From Malachius bipustulatus (Eukaryota > Arthropoda > Insecta > Coleoptera > Melyridae): DNA of 64,000 nt. The position numbers were made by a program, and so were the translations under genes. Below the pieces are notes generated by a model. That model was given only the letters and a program-made list of their open reading frames with translations, was not told where the DNA came from and searched no databases. How positions within the stretch are numbered: the stretch's first letter is position 1; every line of letters begins with the position of its first letter. Below are positions 12,345 through 23,876 of this stretch, piece after piece. The DNA lies in contig OU342632.1 in assembly GCA_910589415.1 (NCBI GenBank), positions 51,883,341 through 51,947,340 on the forward strand. The letters run 5' to 3'.

Positions 12345-13795
12345 TTATACAACGGCCCAAATTCAACGAAAAATTAGCTTAGTTTCTGATAAAAACAATG
12401 AAATGCCGTCTGAACATTGCAGAAATGCGATAAATGAATTCTACAATAGATTACGATTTTGTTTGTTGGAAAACGGTGGCATTTTGTGAAATTTGTTGTG
12501 AATTTACAGTTTTCACTTGCAGCTTAGCAGATACTTGGAAAATATTACTTGATCCCTTATAGTTAGGGAGATGGTGACAAAAATGCCTTGTATCTCCAAA
12601 ATGGAAGAAAAGTAGGTTTTTATATAGTTCGAGTCCCGTTCTCAAAATCCGTCTATAATATATAGATGGGAAAAACTCTTGGAGGTTACCTTCACTTCGA
12701 AGCCAAATAAATTAACTTAAATATTTTATCTGACAAATTAGTAGTTTAGTTTGACTGTCCCATATAAATAATATTGGTAATTGTTAGTTTAATATTAATA
12801 AAACAATACACTGTTGAGGACGACATCACTTTTCGAAAATCACCCAAACTCATCAAATGTCCACCGATCATGACCTTTAGATCACGAAAAAGTAGTTTTC
12901 CAAAATTAGATTTGAAAAACGCTCCTGTAGCTTTATCTTTCAAGATTAGTGAACGAAGTTTTGGATCCTTGTAAAACTTTAGAATGGCGTTAGATTTTCG
13001 TTGAAAAAAATTCAAAAAGTCGCGTTACTTCTACTTCTTCTTCTACTTCTAGTAATACGGTACTTGTGGTATCATTTCCGGTCGCAGTTTTCAATCTAGG
13101 AGGCTGAAATTTTTGTCAGATTAAGATATCCACAAGGAGTTGTCTGGTATTGCCTTTGAGCAAAATCGGCGGAGCCGTTTCAAAATGACAGCTACTTGAG
13201 TTTTCGGAAAAATTGCTAATTTCTGAACGCCTGTATGAGCAAAATAGAAAAAAAGCTTTGCAACCAAATTAACAGGAGTGGAATAAAATTATTTTTTTCT
13301 GCGACGGGCTAAAAGTTTGACCTTTTTTCCCCGTTGACAGGTAGAAAAATGCCTCATTATATGAGCTGCATCTTATCGGGGAAATAAATGAATTAGCAGG
13401 GAAATAAATGAGTACTTATTTCCCCGAAATGGCGGCTAAGGTACAGCTACTATTAACACTCAGATACCTATCATTAAATTTATATCAAATATACGTAAAG
13501 GAAAGTTACCTTATTATCCAAATGGCAATTATTAAGGGAATTTTCATAACAATCACTATCCATATTAATAAATTCACTCATTGAGACCTTACAAGAATCT
13601 TTGCAAAACTATCTAAAATTTTAATTAAATTATGACGTTTATCGAATTAAATCGTTTCGTTACCAGGCAACGTCGATTACGATAAAAGACAGTTTGAAAA
13701 TCCAAGTTTAACATAAATCATTTTTCCGACATAATTTTCAGTTATCTAACTACGTTTTTCGACATTCTAACACTGATATTTCTTCTCGCAGAAAA
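12345..13795. other. no recognisable gene
   Basis: AT-rich sequence with a less AT-rich patch at 13080-13460 that looks like repeat text. No paired ends seen. Confidence 0.4.
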
Positions 13796-13802
13796 AAATT
13801 GT

Positions 13803-13923
13803 ATATTACACACAAGAAAAAAGTGCGATGTTAGCTCTCGATGTGTTTGTCCCCTCCGCTAAACGCGTCGGGGACGAAATCACATCTCGAGCTAAAATCT
13901 ATCACTTTTTTCTCTTGTATAAT
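13803..13923. repeat. short foldback (hairpin) element
   Basis: Arms of about 55 bp at 13803-13857 and 13867-13923 are reverse complements with a few mismatches. They pair an ACAAGAAAAAAGTG stretch with its inverse and have a GC-rich tip around GTCCCC/GGGGAC. The strand would fold into a long hairpin. Probably a miniature inverted-repeat element. Confidence 0.7.
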
Positions 13924-14314
13924 AAATAACTATTAAATTTCAGTTAATGCAATCAAATTTGCATTATTTCTATTGATAAGTCAGTGGCGCGGGTAGGAAA
14001 AGCCTACATATTGTTAAATTTCTATAACTGTTTATGAGCACATTTTTGAAGGGATAGAACTGAAATTAATACAGTAGACAACTATACCTACTAATATCCT
14101 CCAGTCTTCGAAAATTTCAAGAAGCAAATAACAAAAATGGCGAAGATTTTCGAATTTTTTGACTTGATGTTCATTTCTCTAAAATTTCAAATTACGCTAA
14201 TATAACCTGACTATGGAAAAATTCAGAAAGCCAATTTAAAAAGCGTTGAAAATATTCATAATTGAATCGCATAAAAATACACTATTTATGCGATTGATTC
14301 GCAAGAAAGTTTTT

Positions 14315-14799
14315 TGGGAATGCAGTCGTTTTAATTAAAGAACACTCTTTTTTGTCTACGCCAAGCTTTCTAATTTTATTTTAATTCTTCATCAGGGCTA
14401 TGGAAGTTGTGATTAAAATCTTTTAGTTGTTGAAAATTGTTATTCATAGAGTTGGCTTATTATTAGACACATTTCACAGTAATTAGAACGATGATAATAC
14501 AATTAATGAAATTTGATTATAATTAAGAGCAAAATGAAAATAAAATTTTATAAGTTTTTTTCTAATATTCATCTAAAATGATTTTGGTCCTTAACTAGAA
14601 TCAAATTTCATTGATTGTATTATTATCGTTCAAATTGCTGTGAAATGTATGTAATAATAGGTTCTATGATTAACAATTTTCAACAACTAAGAATTTAATC
14701 TCAGCTTCCATGGCTCCAACCAAGAATAATTAAAATAAAATTCGAAAGCTTGGCGTAGATAAAAGAGTGTTCTTTAATTAAAACGACTGGATTCCCAAA
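14315..14799. mobile_element. foldback MITE of 485 bp
   Basis: The element starts TTGGGAATGCAGTCGTTTTA and ends with its inverse. Similarity between arms extends about 200 bp inward on each side (for example AATTTGATT/AATCAAATT near the centre), leaving a small loop around 14550. No coding frame. Confidence 0.75.
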
Positions 14800-17112
14800 C
14801 AATTACAATATTATTTTATCTGATGTAGGTATAAGTAAATTTTGAATATTAAAGACAATATCAAAAAATGTGACTTACATAATATATTATTTGTGTTTCT
14901 GCACAATAATGGTCAATTACTGGAGATATTTCATTACTTGACAGAATGCTTGTATCAGTGTTCAAACAGTGGATTCGATAGATTCGATCAGTGCTATAAA
15001 ATTTTGGTATTCGTTATTCGTTTACCTATTTTTTCTGAAACGTTTGCTAATAAGACTATCTTTATTTATCTACATATAAGTATTATAAAACGCAAGATTG
15101 ATTCTTTCAAAAACCCACAAATTTTATTTTGTGAACTTAACTCAAACAATGTTTCCATGTCTGCTCTACATAATTATATAATAGTCAAATATTTATTCTT
15201 GTACAATAGAACATATATGATTGAAAAAATTATTAATATTTTCAAGTTGAGAATGGAAATATTTAGTAGGTACCTAATTTAACTTTCTTAGTTTCAAAAA
15301 CACGTACAACTCTTTGAAATTATAATTATTGTAAACAAATGTTCACTAAAAAATAAATGTTTCGAGAAATGTTTAAACAAGAAACTTTTTAATTTTCTTG
15401 CTTTCTCAAAAGTAAGAATTATTTTCAAAACTTATGTGTGATCAAAACAAGACCACAAATGTTACAAGTAGAAAGGAAAAATCTCAATTACCCGTAGCAG
15501 TTAAAAACTAATCAACGTTTCACAGTTACAACCAATAAACAACCAACTTACAAGCAACACGGCGCATTTCCTCATCTCTCTGCAGTGTTAATCGGTGCAA
15601 TTAAATCAAGCACTTAATTCACTCAATAATCCAATACTGCTCTCCAGCGACGATAACTCTTTGCTGGTGTATCGCGAAGAACTGTTCTAGCAGAAGCCGC
15701 GCCTGATTTCCATTACAAACTCGCGTAGGGTAACGGTATCGGCATAACTCCTTGGTCTCTCTTTTCCAACTCAATCCGCGGCTTAGCCAATGAATTAATC
15801 AGGTGGTAACCTCTATATGGCACTGCATCATGTTCTTGTCGGTCAGGGGCCGAAGCAGGTGACAGAGAGCCTGACATTATATTATAGTCTTCAATATGGG
15901 CTTGCCCTCAAGTGGAATGTTGGTCTCGGACGGATTGGGTGCATAATTTTCCTAAAATTGGAGAAGAAACATTTATCTTTCAATGTAAAACAACGACTAA
16001 ATAGATTTTAAATGGATCCACGGTTGGTCAGTACATTAAAATCTATAAGTAACATAAAGAAACAAAAACTGTTGAAAACACTACAAATAATGTTGTAAAA
16101 ACTTTTATTACATTTTTTTTAAACCATGAAAATATAAACATTTGTTAAATTATATAATTAACACAGACTAATGAAAATACCAAAAAATTTTCTACAGAGT
16201 TTTCTAATTAATAAGACGAACCAAATATTGGCTCATAATATGTAATTAATAAAAGAAAATGTGGAAGAAGATCTTTCAACACTATCAGAAAACACTACGG
16301 AGCAAATGTTTTGTTTCAACAAATTTTGAAACGGGAGAGACTGAAAAAAATATTTATAAACCTTTTACAAAATTTTGAAATATAATACAAAACAAAAAAT
16401 TGTGCTCTTCTAAATTGTTATAGACATATAGCATTTTCAACCAGGTTCCTTATTAGACTACCGATACTTAAGTAGTATTTTAGTTAGTTTATACTTCACT
16501 AAATACGAAAGTCTGTATTTTTAATCCCTAACAGTGAAGCTGTTAAGGTTCTGATTTAAACAGATATTTAGTATGTTAAAAAGTTCTGTTTCATTGAAAA
16601 GGCTTAACAGATGGTTAATAACCAAGGTTTACCCTGCCTACAGGTCTATGGAAACGTTTGGTCCCATGACGAATTCATATGTGACTCCTGGGGATTCAAA
16701 TATGACATGAGAAGAATAAGCTATCTCGTCTCTTCGTTAAAAAACTAGATGTTTTGACAGTAGTTTTACAGCTGCACATCTCTCAGGCGGAAAATTGGGG
16801 GAGTCGTATGGTATACCGGGTGTAACATAAGTACTGCGAAAGATTTCAGGGGGTGATTCCTGAGATAATTTTAAGAAAAAAGTTCGTATGAACATGAGTC
16901 CGAAAACGCTTACCCGCCGATGAGTTATAGCCCCTTAAAGTTGGGAACCTTACGAAAAGGTGCGTTTATTTATTATGTCCGAAAACCGTTCAACATAAGA
17001 TGACGAAATTTACAACATCCACCAATGTTGTTATGTCTAATATTGAAGCTTTCTGATTAAAAAAGTAACTTTTTTCTAGAAAAATCCATTTCAAAATTTT
17101 ATTGCATTGCTC
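14800..17112. other. AT-rich sequence, no gene recognised
   Basis: The 146-codon frame at 14842-15282 has no motif and AT-driven composition, so I do not call it. At 16795-16960 there is repeat-like text (ACCGGGTGTAACATAAGTAC onwards) that resembles dispersed insect repeats, but I find no second copy here. Confidence 0.4.
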
Positions 17113-17115
17113 TGA

Positions 17116-17762
17116 AGGAGGCCGCACACGGGCAACTTTTTTTTACCAGCAACTTTTTAATCAGTTAAATAGAACACACTGTTGTTTACGAAAACCCGCA
17201 CACAGGCGATTATTTAGTTGCGCCAACTAAAAAATTGCGATCTGCCCTATTCGGCGGGCGACGCAACTGTTACCGATAGAAATAGAACGAACGTGTTCGG
17301 ACACGACTACGCACACGAGCAATTTAAAAGTTGCTCTTTGCAGCCCCCAGTCTACGTTTATTAACCTGGTACTAGTCAGGGAATCATGTCTCGATTTGAG
17401 TTTAATATTAGAGGCCTTCATTGAGGAAATAAAAAAACGCCCGGCATTGCATAATACAAAATCGAAGGAGTACTCCGACAGAAATTAAAAAAAAAAGCAT
17501 TGTGGGCTGAACTGAACAGTTTATGAAATTGTCCATCTAAAAGTCTTCTGCTGATCATTGGATGTACCCAATAGTTTCTCTGCATTTTTTTCCTTAGAAG
17601 CAGGGCACAAACGCACACAGTTTCGACGAAATCCATTTTGAAAATTCACGGACAAGCAACTATCTCGTTGCCTGTGTGCGCTTTGTAGAGCTACGGGCAA
17701 CTTTCTGGCGACTAGATTATTTAATCACAGAGATTAATAAGTTGCCCGTGTGCGGGGGGCCC
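17116..17762 (-). mobile_element. PIF/Harbinger relic, 647 bp
   Basis: The ends share GCACACGGGCAACTT in inverted orientation (about 17122-17137 and 17740-17755), and the trinucleotide TGA sits directly outside both ends (17113-17115, 17763-17765). A minus-strand transposase N-terminus fills the right half; the catalytic region has been deleted. A second inverted GGCAAC-like motif lies inside each end. Confidence 0.75.
17418..17636 (-). pseudogene. PIF/Harbinger transposase N-terminal fragment
   Basis: The frame reads MDFVETVCVCALLLRKK, then NYWVHPMISRRLLDGQFHKL. The YWVHP signature and the following G-x-F-H-x-L are the hallmark N-terminal motif of HARBI1-like transposases. After roughly 50 residues the match stops. 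The downstream DDE nuclease domain is absent and the element ends 300 bp later. Its start codon is the first ATG before the basic RKK segment. It cannot encode an active enzyme. Confidence 0.72.
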
Positions 17763-18176
17763 TGAAATGTAAATATTGCAGAACGCCAATTTCTGCCCCC
17801 ATGCCATTGAAAGCAAATTCATTTTCGGTTCAAGATAAGCAACAAAAACTTCTTGATAATAGTGATAACTTAATCAGATTTTTCTCAAAGCAAACAAAAT
17901 TTTACTCAAATAATAAATTAATAATAAATCTTCTTAATAATAATGTGCATAAATGCAGAAATTTTGAAACAAAAAACAGATAAACTCTGATCGGAATAAA
18001 AACTCACGCCACAAAAGACGACATTTGTGTTAATTATCAGTTAATTAAGTAAGTAATTACCAAAGAGAATTAACTAGTGCTCCTTGGAAATTACTGAAAC
18101 TAAATTATTGACGTTAATCAGATTTCAGAATCAAAATAATTATTAGTCAAAGTAATCAACATGGATAATGATAATT

Positions 18177-18945
18177 AAACCAACGAAGAACTAACAGATA
18201 TGCACTATGTCTACGGTCGTACAAATCGAAACGGGTTGGAAGCTGTTAGACTTTGCAGAGAAATGTTCCCACTGAGGAAAATACCGCATTATACATTATA
18301 TGCGCGTCTTCATCAACGCTTTTACGAGAAACTGAAAATTAAAAAAAAAATATTGCGAAGGTAGACCAAGGGAACAGCGAATGCCTCACGTGGAGGAAGC
18401 AATTCTCAATGCAATCGAAGACGATCCGGTCACAAGTACACGAAGAATTGCTCGTGTCCTTCAAGGGTTAAGCCACGAAACAGTCTGGAGGGTGCTTAAA
18501 GAACAACAGCTATACCCATACCACATTCAGAGGGTGCAAGCGCTCCTCCTTCGAGATTTCCCTCAATGAGCTGTTTTTTGTCAGTGGCTTGATCAAAAAG
18601 CAGCGGAACATGCTGAATTTTTATACAAAATTTTATTCACTGACGAAGCCAACTTTTCTAGAAATGCAATCATGAATTTTTACAACAATCACACATGGGC
18701 CGATGAAAATCCCCATGCCATAATCGAGGCTCACCATCAACATCAGTAGTTTTCCCTTGACGTTTGGGCCGGGACTGTAGGTGATTGTTTGATCGGCCCA
18801 CATTTCCTTCCTATGCGACTTGGTGGTGAAGCATATCTTCATTTCATTTAACATGATTTGCCTTTATTTCTGGAAGACGTGCCACTGGAAGTACAAAACC
18901 GAATGTGGTTTATGCATCACGGTGCTTACCAAATTTCAAAATCAT
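18177..18945 (+). pseudogene. mariner-like transposase pseudogene (DUF4817 N-terminus)
   Basis: The order of motifs follows a transposase family common in insect genomes. It opens with TNEELTDMHYVYGRT and a helix-turn-helix region (IPHYTLYARLHQR), then a second DNA-binding segment at 18381-18569 (HETVWRVLKEQQLYPYH, RVQALL). The catalytic part follows with LFTDEANFSR (first acidic block), NPHAIIEAHHQHQ, FSLDVWAGTVGDCLIGPHF and RMWFMHHGA. At least two frame breaks (near 18355 and 18750) and several stops (18567, 18748, 18851) kill it. The copy ends abruptly at 18945, where an inverted repeat begins. A related copy lies at 49950-51916. Confidence 0.82.
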
Positions 18946-19166
18946 AGGTCAACTTTTATTTTTTTCATTTACTTTTATGTTTTATTTCACAAATCAAAGA
19001 ATTTAATTTTGTAACAAAGCTTGCCATTGAAAAACCAAATTGTATCCATAGCAATAGCAATCTGTCAATATCCGTCTTTGTTACAAATGAAATTCTTTGA
19101 TTTGTGAAATAAACATAAAAGTAAAGGTAAAAGATGAAAGTTGGCCTATGCTTTTTTAATTTGGTA
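18927..19166. repeat. inverted repeat truncating the transposase pseudogene
   Basis: ACCAAATTTCAAAATCATAGG at the left is mirrored near 19145-19166 (CCTATG...TTTGGT). The arms are about 85-90 bp with CACAAATCAAAGAATTT and its inverse on the inner side, and a ~65-bp loop. The right arm continues into the dispersed repeat at 19091-19425. Confidence 0.75.
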
Positions 19167-19425
19167 TAGGGACCTAAATGTTGATTCTGTACATCTTTTT
19201 TAAAACACATTTTTTCATATTTGCCACATAAAAGGCACTTTACTCCAAAGAAAAAATGTTTTTTTTTTTTAATTTCCAATGCATGCTTGATTTTTCAAAC
19301 TAAAATTTTGTTAGAAATTACTCTTCAGCCAAGCAGGGCTGAACCCCAAAAAATGAAAATTAAAATCAAAAAATTTGTGTCTTTTATAAGAGTCGTTTCA
19401 CCTATCCGGGTACACAAGGTATGTA
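19091..19425 (+). repeat. dispersed repeat, copy 2
   Basis: Second copy of the repeat at 5267-5585, same orientation, ending at the shared CACCTATCCGGG. Non-coding. Here its left part is duplicated in inverted orientation (18927-19015). Confidence 0.7.
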
Positions 19426-19429
19426 TACC

Positions 19430-21205
19430 TATGGAATCTGGAGTAAATTAAAAGCAAGAAAAATTATCAAGGTTGATTAAAATTTCCACAAAGGGAATTA
19501 TGACATAATTGTAAGTATTCACTTACAACTCAAAAATTATTAATTTCGAAAAGAAAAATTTACTTACTTTACTCAAAATTCCTACATAAAACTCAGCACA
19601 TAACAAATGATAAATATTTTCAAAATTTTTCCAGAGATATTAAAGTTCACAAATACATAGCACTGATAAAATCCATTTTAATTGGGATCAAATAATAAGA
19701 CTCCAGGTTTCTTTATTTATTTTCGCAAAAATTCAAACGGTGAACGATTGAATTCAAATAAGAAATAACGGTACCTTCAAAATTTGAGTTGGGTAGATCG
19801 GCATACATCTCTCTCCACTACTAAGACTGCAATCTGCAAGTAGGTCATTAGACCCGGGGACAGCACCATCACCAGCGTCGAGCACGTGGTCGGCAACAGG
19901 TTACACCAACTTCCCACACTAAACAAAGGGACCCAGCTTCTCTATATCTTCGTAATGAAGGGAAACATTAATGAGTGACAAGCGCCGCTCAACAACCATT
20001 GAAGTAATAATGAGATGTTTCCAATTGAAAATATTGACTCATGAAGAAAGACTGAATTTGAATCTCGGGACGAAGTTTCACTTTAGGATAATTAGATATC
20101 GAAAAGAATTGGGTTTCTTGAATTCTGAATTTTCGGCATCAGACTCGTGGTAAAATTAGGAACGCACAATGTTATTTACTTAAAAAATTTCATGATAAGA
20201 CTGATTAAATTTCACATGTTCCTAAACCAAATCCATTACTACGTTTTCCCACGTTTTCCCAAAATCCCTTGTCTGTAAAGACAAGAAAAAAGAAATCTAT
20301 TAGCGAAAAGGACTAAAAACAAACTAAAAAATTACTTACATAGAACTCTATTAACCACTGGCACGGACAAACAACAAACTCACTTCTACACAAGGGACTG
20401 TTGTTAAATTTTTCGAACTGTAAATTAGTACATGACCAACGAAGTTGAAAATGAAAAGTGACCAGTTTCCAGCAGTCGGCCCTATTTATTAGGTCGCCTT
20501 CAGAGACGCTCACTTAAAATTCGCGGAGCATGCTCAAAACGAAAGCACGCTATTTTCACTATCCCTGTCTCTCTTTTCCACTAGATTCCACTGTTATCCA
20601 GTTGGTATCGTCCTGGAAACTTCTCCGCGGTCAAAATATGTCGAGTAATGCAACGATGTCATTGTCATGTCGTCTACTCAATCTTTCAGACGGGCCCTTA
20701 CTAGCATAAATGATCTTTTAATTCTCTCCAGTATCCAACTTTTAAATGCACAATCGTGCAACTACTTGCATCTCGATGGAAGTCATTAAGCTGTCAGGTT
20801 TAATGTTATTTATGAGCTTAAATCATTTTTCGAGGTATTTTTCTCAATAAATACCAGATAAATAGGTATTTCGAGTTTTATATGAATAACAAATCGAAAA
20901 TATGGAGCAGTGATATGAGAGTTATCTCATCGGATGCGGAAAATTATTTTACATAAGATGATATACTTTCCAATTTCTGAAAATTTGAACCAAGACCGAA
21001 AACCAACAAAACGTGTTATTTACGCCTTATCTTTAATAATAAAAGACCCGGAAGTCTTTATTGCTACCAGGTGTTTCTTCGTGGTATTTGCTTAATACAG
21101 TCTTTTACACCAGCAAAAATATACAGTCGAACATAACTTCTCTGAACTTTTATAAAAATATCCTGAATCGAGAATTATAATTTTGAAAAAGAAAACGTAG
21201 CGTGC
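19430..21205. other. no recognisable gene
   Basis: AT-rich sequence. Short frames at 19971-20153 and 20313-20513 have no recognisable content. Confidence 0.4.
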
Positions 21206-21210
21206 GAAGC

Positions 21211-23170
21211 ATAATAACCCTTGTTGTTTAGCTTGTTGAGTAGGTCATCCACCACCATGTCCCACAGCAACGGAGATAGGACTCCGCCCTGTGGGCATCC
21301 TTTGGTGACGGTGACCCTCATTGTCTCTCCAAACAGAGTTGCTTGGACTCTTCTGCCTTCCAACATAGTGCTCAGCCACCTAGTTGTGGTGTCATCGACG
21401 CCATGTCTTCTAGCGGCCGATACTATGCAGCTGAAGAAGGTGTTGTTAAACGCCCCCTCTATGTCTCGAAAAGCCCCGAGGGCAATTTCTTTGTTGTCTA
21501 GTGATTTTTCTATTCTTTCTCATCACTAGCTGGTGCAAAGCTGATTCGCATGATTTACCTGGTTGAAAAGCATTTTGCCTCTGGCTTAATGGCCTCTCTG
21601 TAAGAAAGGTTTTCCTCCTGAGATGCTTCCCAACCAGTTTTTCCATCGCTTTTAGTAAAAAGGATGTCAGACTAATCGGTCTATATGCCTTGGCCTCGTC
21701 GTAGTCATTACGTCCAGGTTTCGGTATAAAGACCTCTTTTATTTCTCTCCAGACCAGTGGAATGTAACCACGTGCCAAACTGGCTCTGAATATCCTACAA
21801 AACACCGGCGTGAGATCTTCACTCGCCTGCTCTAACAGGGCAGGATAGATCTCGTCCGGGCCAGGTGACTTGTAAGGCTCAAATGAGCTTATGACCCATT
21901 TAACTTTTTCATATGTAATTATGTGTCTTGATGTCCTCCCGTCCTCCCTGGTGACCCTGTGATTCAGGTTTTCCAGGGTGTTGTGTAGGCCATCTTCCAC
22001 TTCAATTACACTGCAGTCCGGAAAGTGTGCTCTGAGGAGTACCTTAAGAGTTTCCCTCCCGGTTTCTGTGTAATTACCATTGCTATTTTTTAAGGTACCA
22101 ATGGGGTTCAGGGGATCTTTTGCCATGAGTTTGTAGAGTCTTGCTCCTTCGGATGTCGTTTCCACATCCTGGCAGAGATTCCTCCGCACAGCTCTTCTTG
22201 CAAATCTGATCTCCTTGTTGAATTCAGTAATGGTGGTCTTATATTCGTCCCACTTTCCTGTTTTCTTGGCTTTGTTAAAAAGCTTACGTGTTTTCTGTCT
22301 CATTTCCGCCAGTTTGTGGTTCCACCAACTGACATCCCCACCTTTCCGACGCGGTGTCTGAGTACAGTTGTTGTGATATGAGGTTGTAATGGCTACGTGG
22401 AGTTGTTCTGTAGCTACCTCGATATCGTGTATGCATGCCATGTTGCTTTTGACATTGGTTAGATTTGCCCTCAACTCCGCCCTATACCTCGCCCAGTCAG
22501 TCTTTCGTGGATTGCGATACAGCTCTGCTGTCTTATCAACGGAGTTGATTTCCAGCTGAATGTATCTGTGATCTGAGTGAGACGGTTCATCAGATACACG
22601 CCACTTGACTACCCGGGCGCCGATACGAGGGGAAGCTAAGGTGATGTCAATTATTTCTTTCCGTCTCGATGTTACAAAGGTGGGTTCCCTGCCACTATTC
22701 AGAAGTTCCAGTTTCCTGGATACCATAAACTATAATAGTGACTCACCTCTGTTGTTTGTGTCGCTGCTGCCCCACACTGCGTGATGGGAGTTTGCATCGA
22801 CACCAATAAAGACCTGGAGGTTATGGTCCTCGCAGTACTTAACCAGTAGTTCCATTTCCTGTGACGGAGGATAGCTGGTGGAGTCATATGGTAGGTATAA
22901 TGATATAATGAAGCTACTACAAGCTCCTTGACTGCCCCATCCATATGATATTTCAGTATTACTGTGGTCAAGTCCCTGAAACATAATTGTGTTATAACCA
23001 GGACTTTTAGTTCGTTTTTCATGTAAATGCATGTTCTGCTGTTACCGTAGGCTCTATTGTAAATGATCTTACCTGTGGCTGCTCCTAAACCTGCTTAGCG
23101 GCCGGCTACCAGCCAGGGTTCTTGAATTAGGGCTACGTCTACATCTCCGGCAGCTAGAAGTCTGCACAGA
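21211..23170 (-). pseudogene. LINE ORF2: endonuclease and reverse transcriptase, broken
   Basis: The longest intact piece (22726-21446, 426 codons) holds the end of the AP-endonuclease domain (IDITLAS, SDEPSHSDHRYIQ) and then the RT region (SPGPDEIYPALLEQ, YRPISLTSFLLKAMEKL, AFQPGKSCESALHQLV). A further piece at 21366-21211 carries the palm motif GCPQGGVLSPLLWDMVVDD. Upstream, 23170-22730 encodes earlier endonuclease blocks (GDVDVALIQEPW, FIGVDANSHHAVWGS) in other frames. SDHRYI and DANSHH are the expected catalytic-site motifs. At least three frame breaks or stops separate the pieces. The GxPQGG/LSPLLW type of RT fits the I/R1-like LINEs that end in an RNase H domain. Confidence 0.82.
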
Positions 23171-23876
23171 GATGCGGAGGCAGATTTGCTATGCTGCAGG
23201 TTGATCTGGAGGGTTACCTCACCAAAACCGAGGTACGCTTTGTACCCCCTTCCGGCGAGAGCCTTCAGAGACTCTTCATCGATCCACAGCACAAGTGTGG
23301 TACCCTTACCGTCCCTCTCTCTGTGCTGTGTGATGATAGACCATGCGTCTGTTTTAATGCCCAGATTCTGGTTTTCCAACAGACGAAAGGCTTTTGTTGG
23401 TTCCTCGAGGCCTGGTGTGTCTGCAGGAATGAAGACTACGACCTTAGTGGCTTTCACCACTTCTCTGGACGGGCCCACACGTAGTGCGGCTCCATCCCAA
23501 GGCCGTAGCTTCGGTACCAAGTCCACCAGCCACCTCTTGGATTTTTCATTTGCGCAGGTGACGAAGACCACGCCCTTCTCAAACCTGGTGCCCTTGAACT
23601 GTGGCCCCAGTACCGGCACGCCCCCCATCACCTGCTCCATGATGGATTGCTGGACCAGTTTTGCCTGGTGTTGATCCAGCCGCTCTCGGGATAAATTTCC
23701 GTTACCACCGCCATTTTGAAAGCTGTCAGGGCTTGACTGTAGCTTACTCCGGAGCCAGTAGCACCCTGTGAGGATGCGCCAGGTTCGGAGGTCACAGTCT
23801 CCCCTTCGTGCTTTGTTCTTTTGGCCAAGGCTTTGGTTGCACTCATCGCTGGTGATGGAGTACTTACCTCTGATGT
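23095..23876 (-). pseudogene. LINE ORF1 C-terminal part (DUF4780-like), running into endonuclease
   Basis: The minus-strand frame contains ERLDQHQAKLVQQSIMEQVM, GPQFKGTRFEKGVVFVTCAN and KRWLVDLVPKLRPW. This is the pattern of the DUF4780 domain, known from ORF1-type proteins of insect LINEs. It then passes without a stop into NLQHSKSASASLC and GDVDVALIQEPW, which begin the endonuclease, so ORF1 and ORF2 read as one frame here. A TAA just after the endonuclease start (about 23097) ends it. The N-terminal part of the same protein lies beyond the inserted LINE (25631-25983). A frame shift near 23700 separates the serine-rich linker from the domain. Confidence 0.72.

Noticed and set aside
14842..15282. 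146-codon plus-strand open frame
   Set aside because: AT-rich composition, no recognisable motif or splice context; likely chance.
21221..21529. Plus-strand frames over the minus-strand LINE
   Set aside because: Shadow frames opposite the reverse transcriptase; same for other frames opposite ORF1/ORF2 and gypsy pol.
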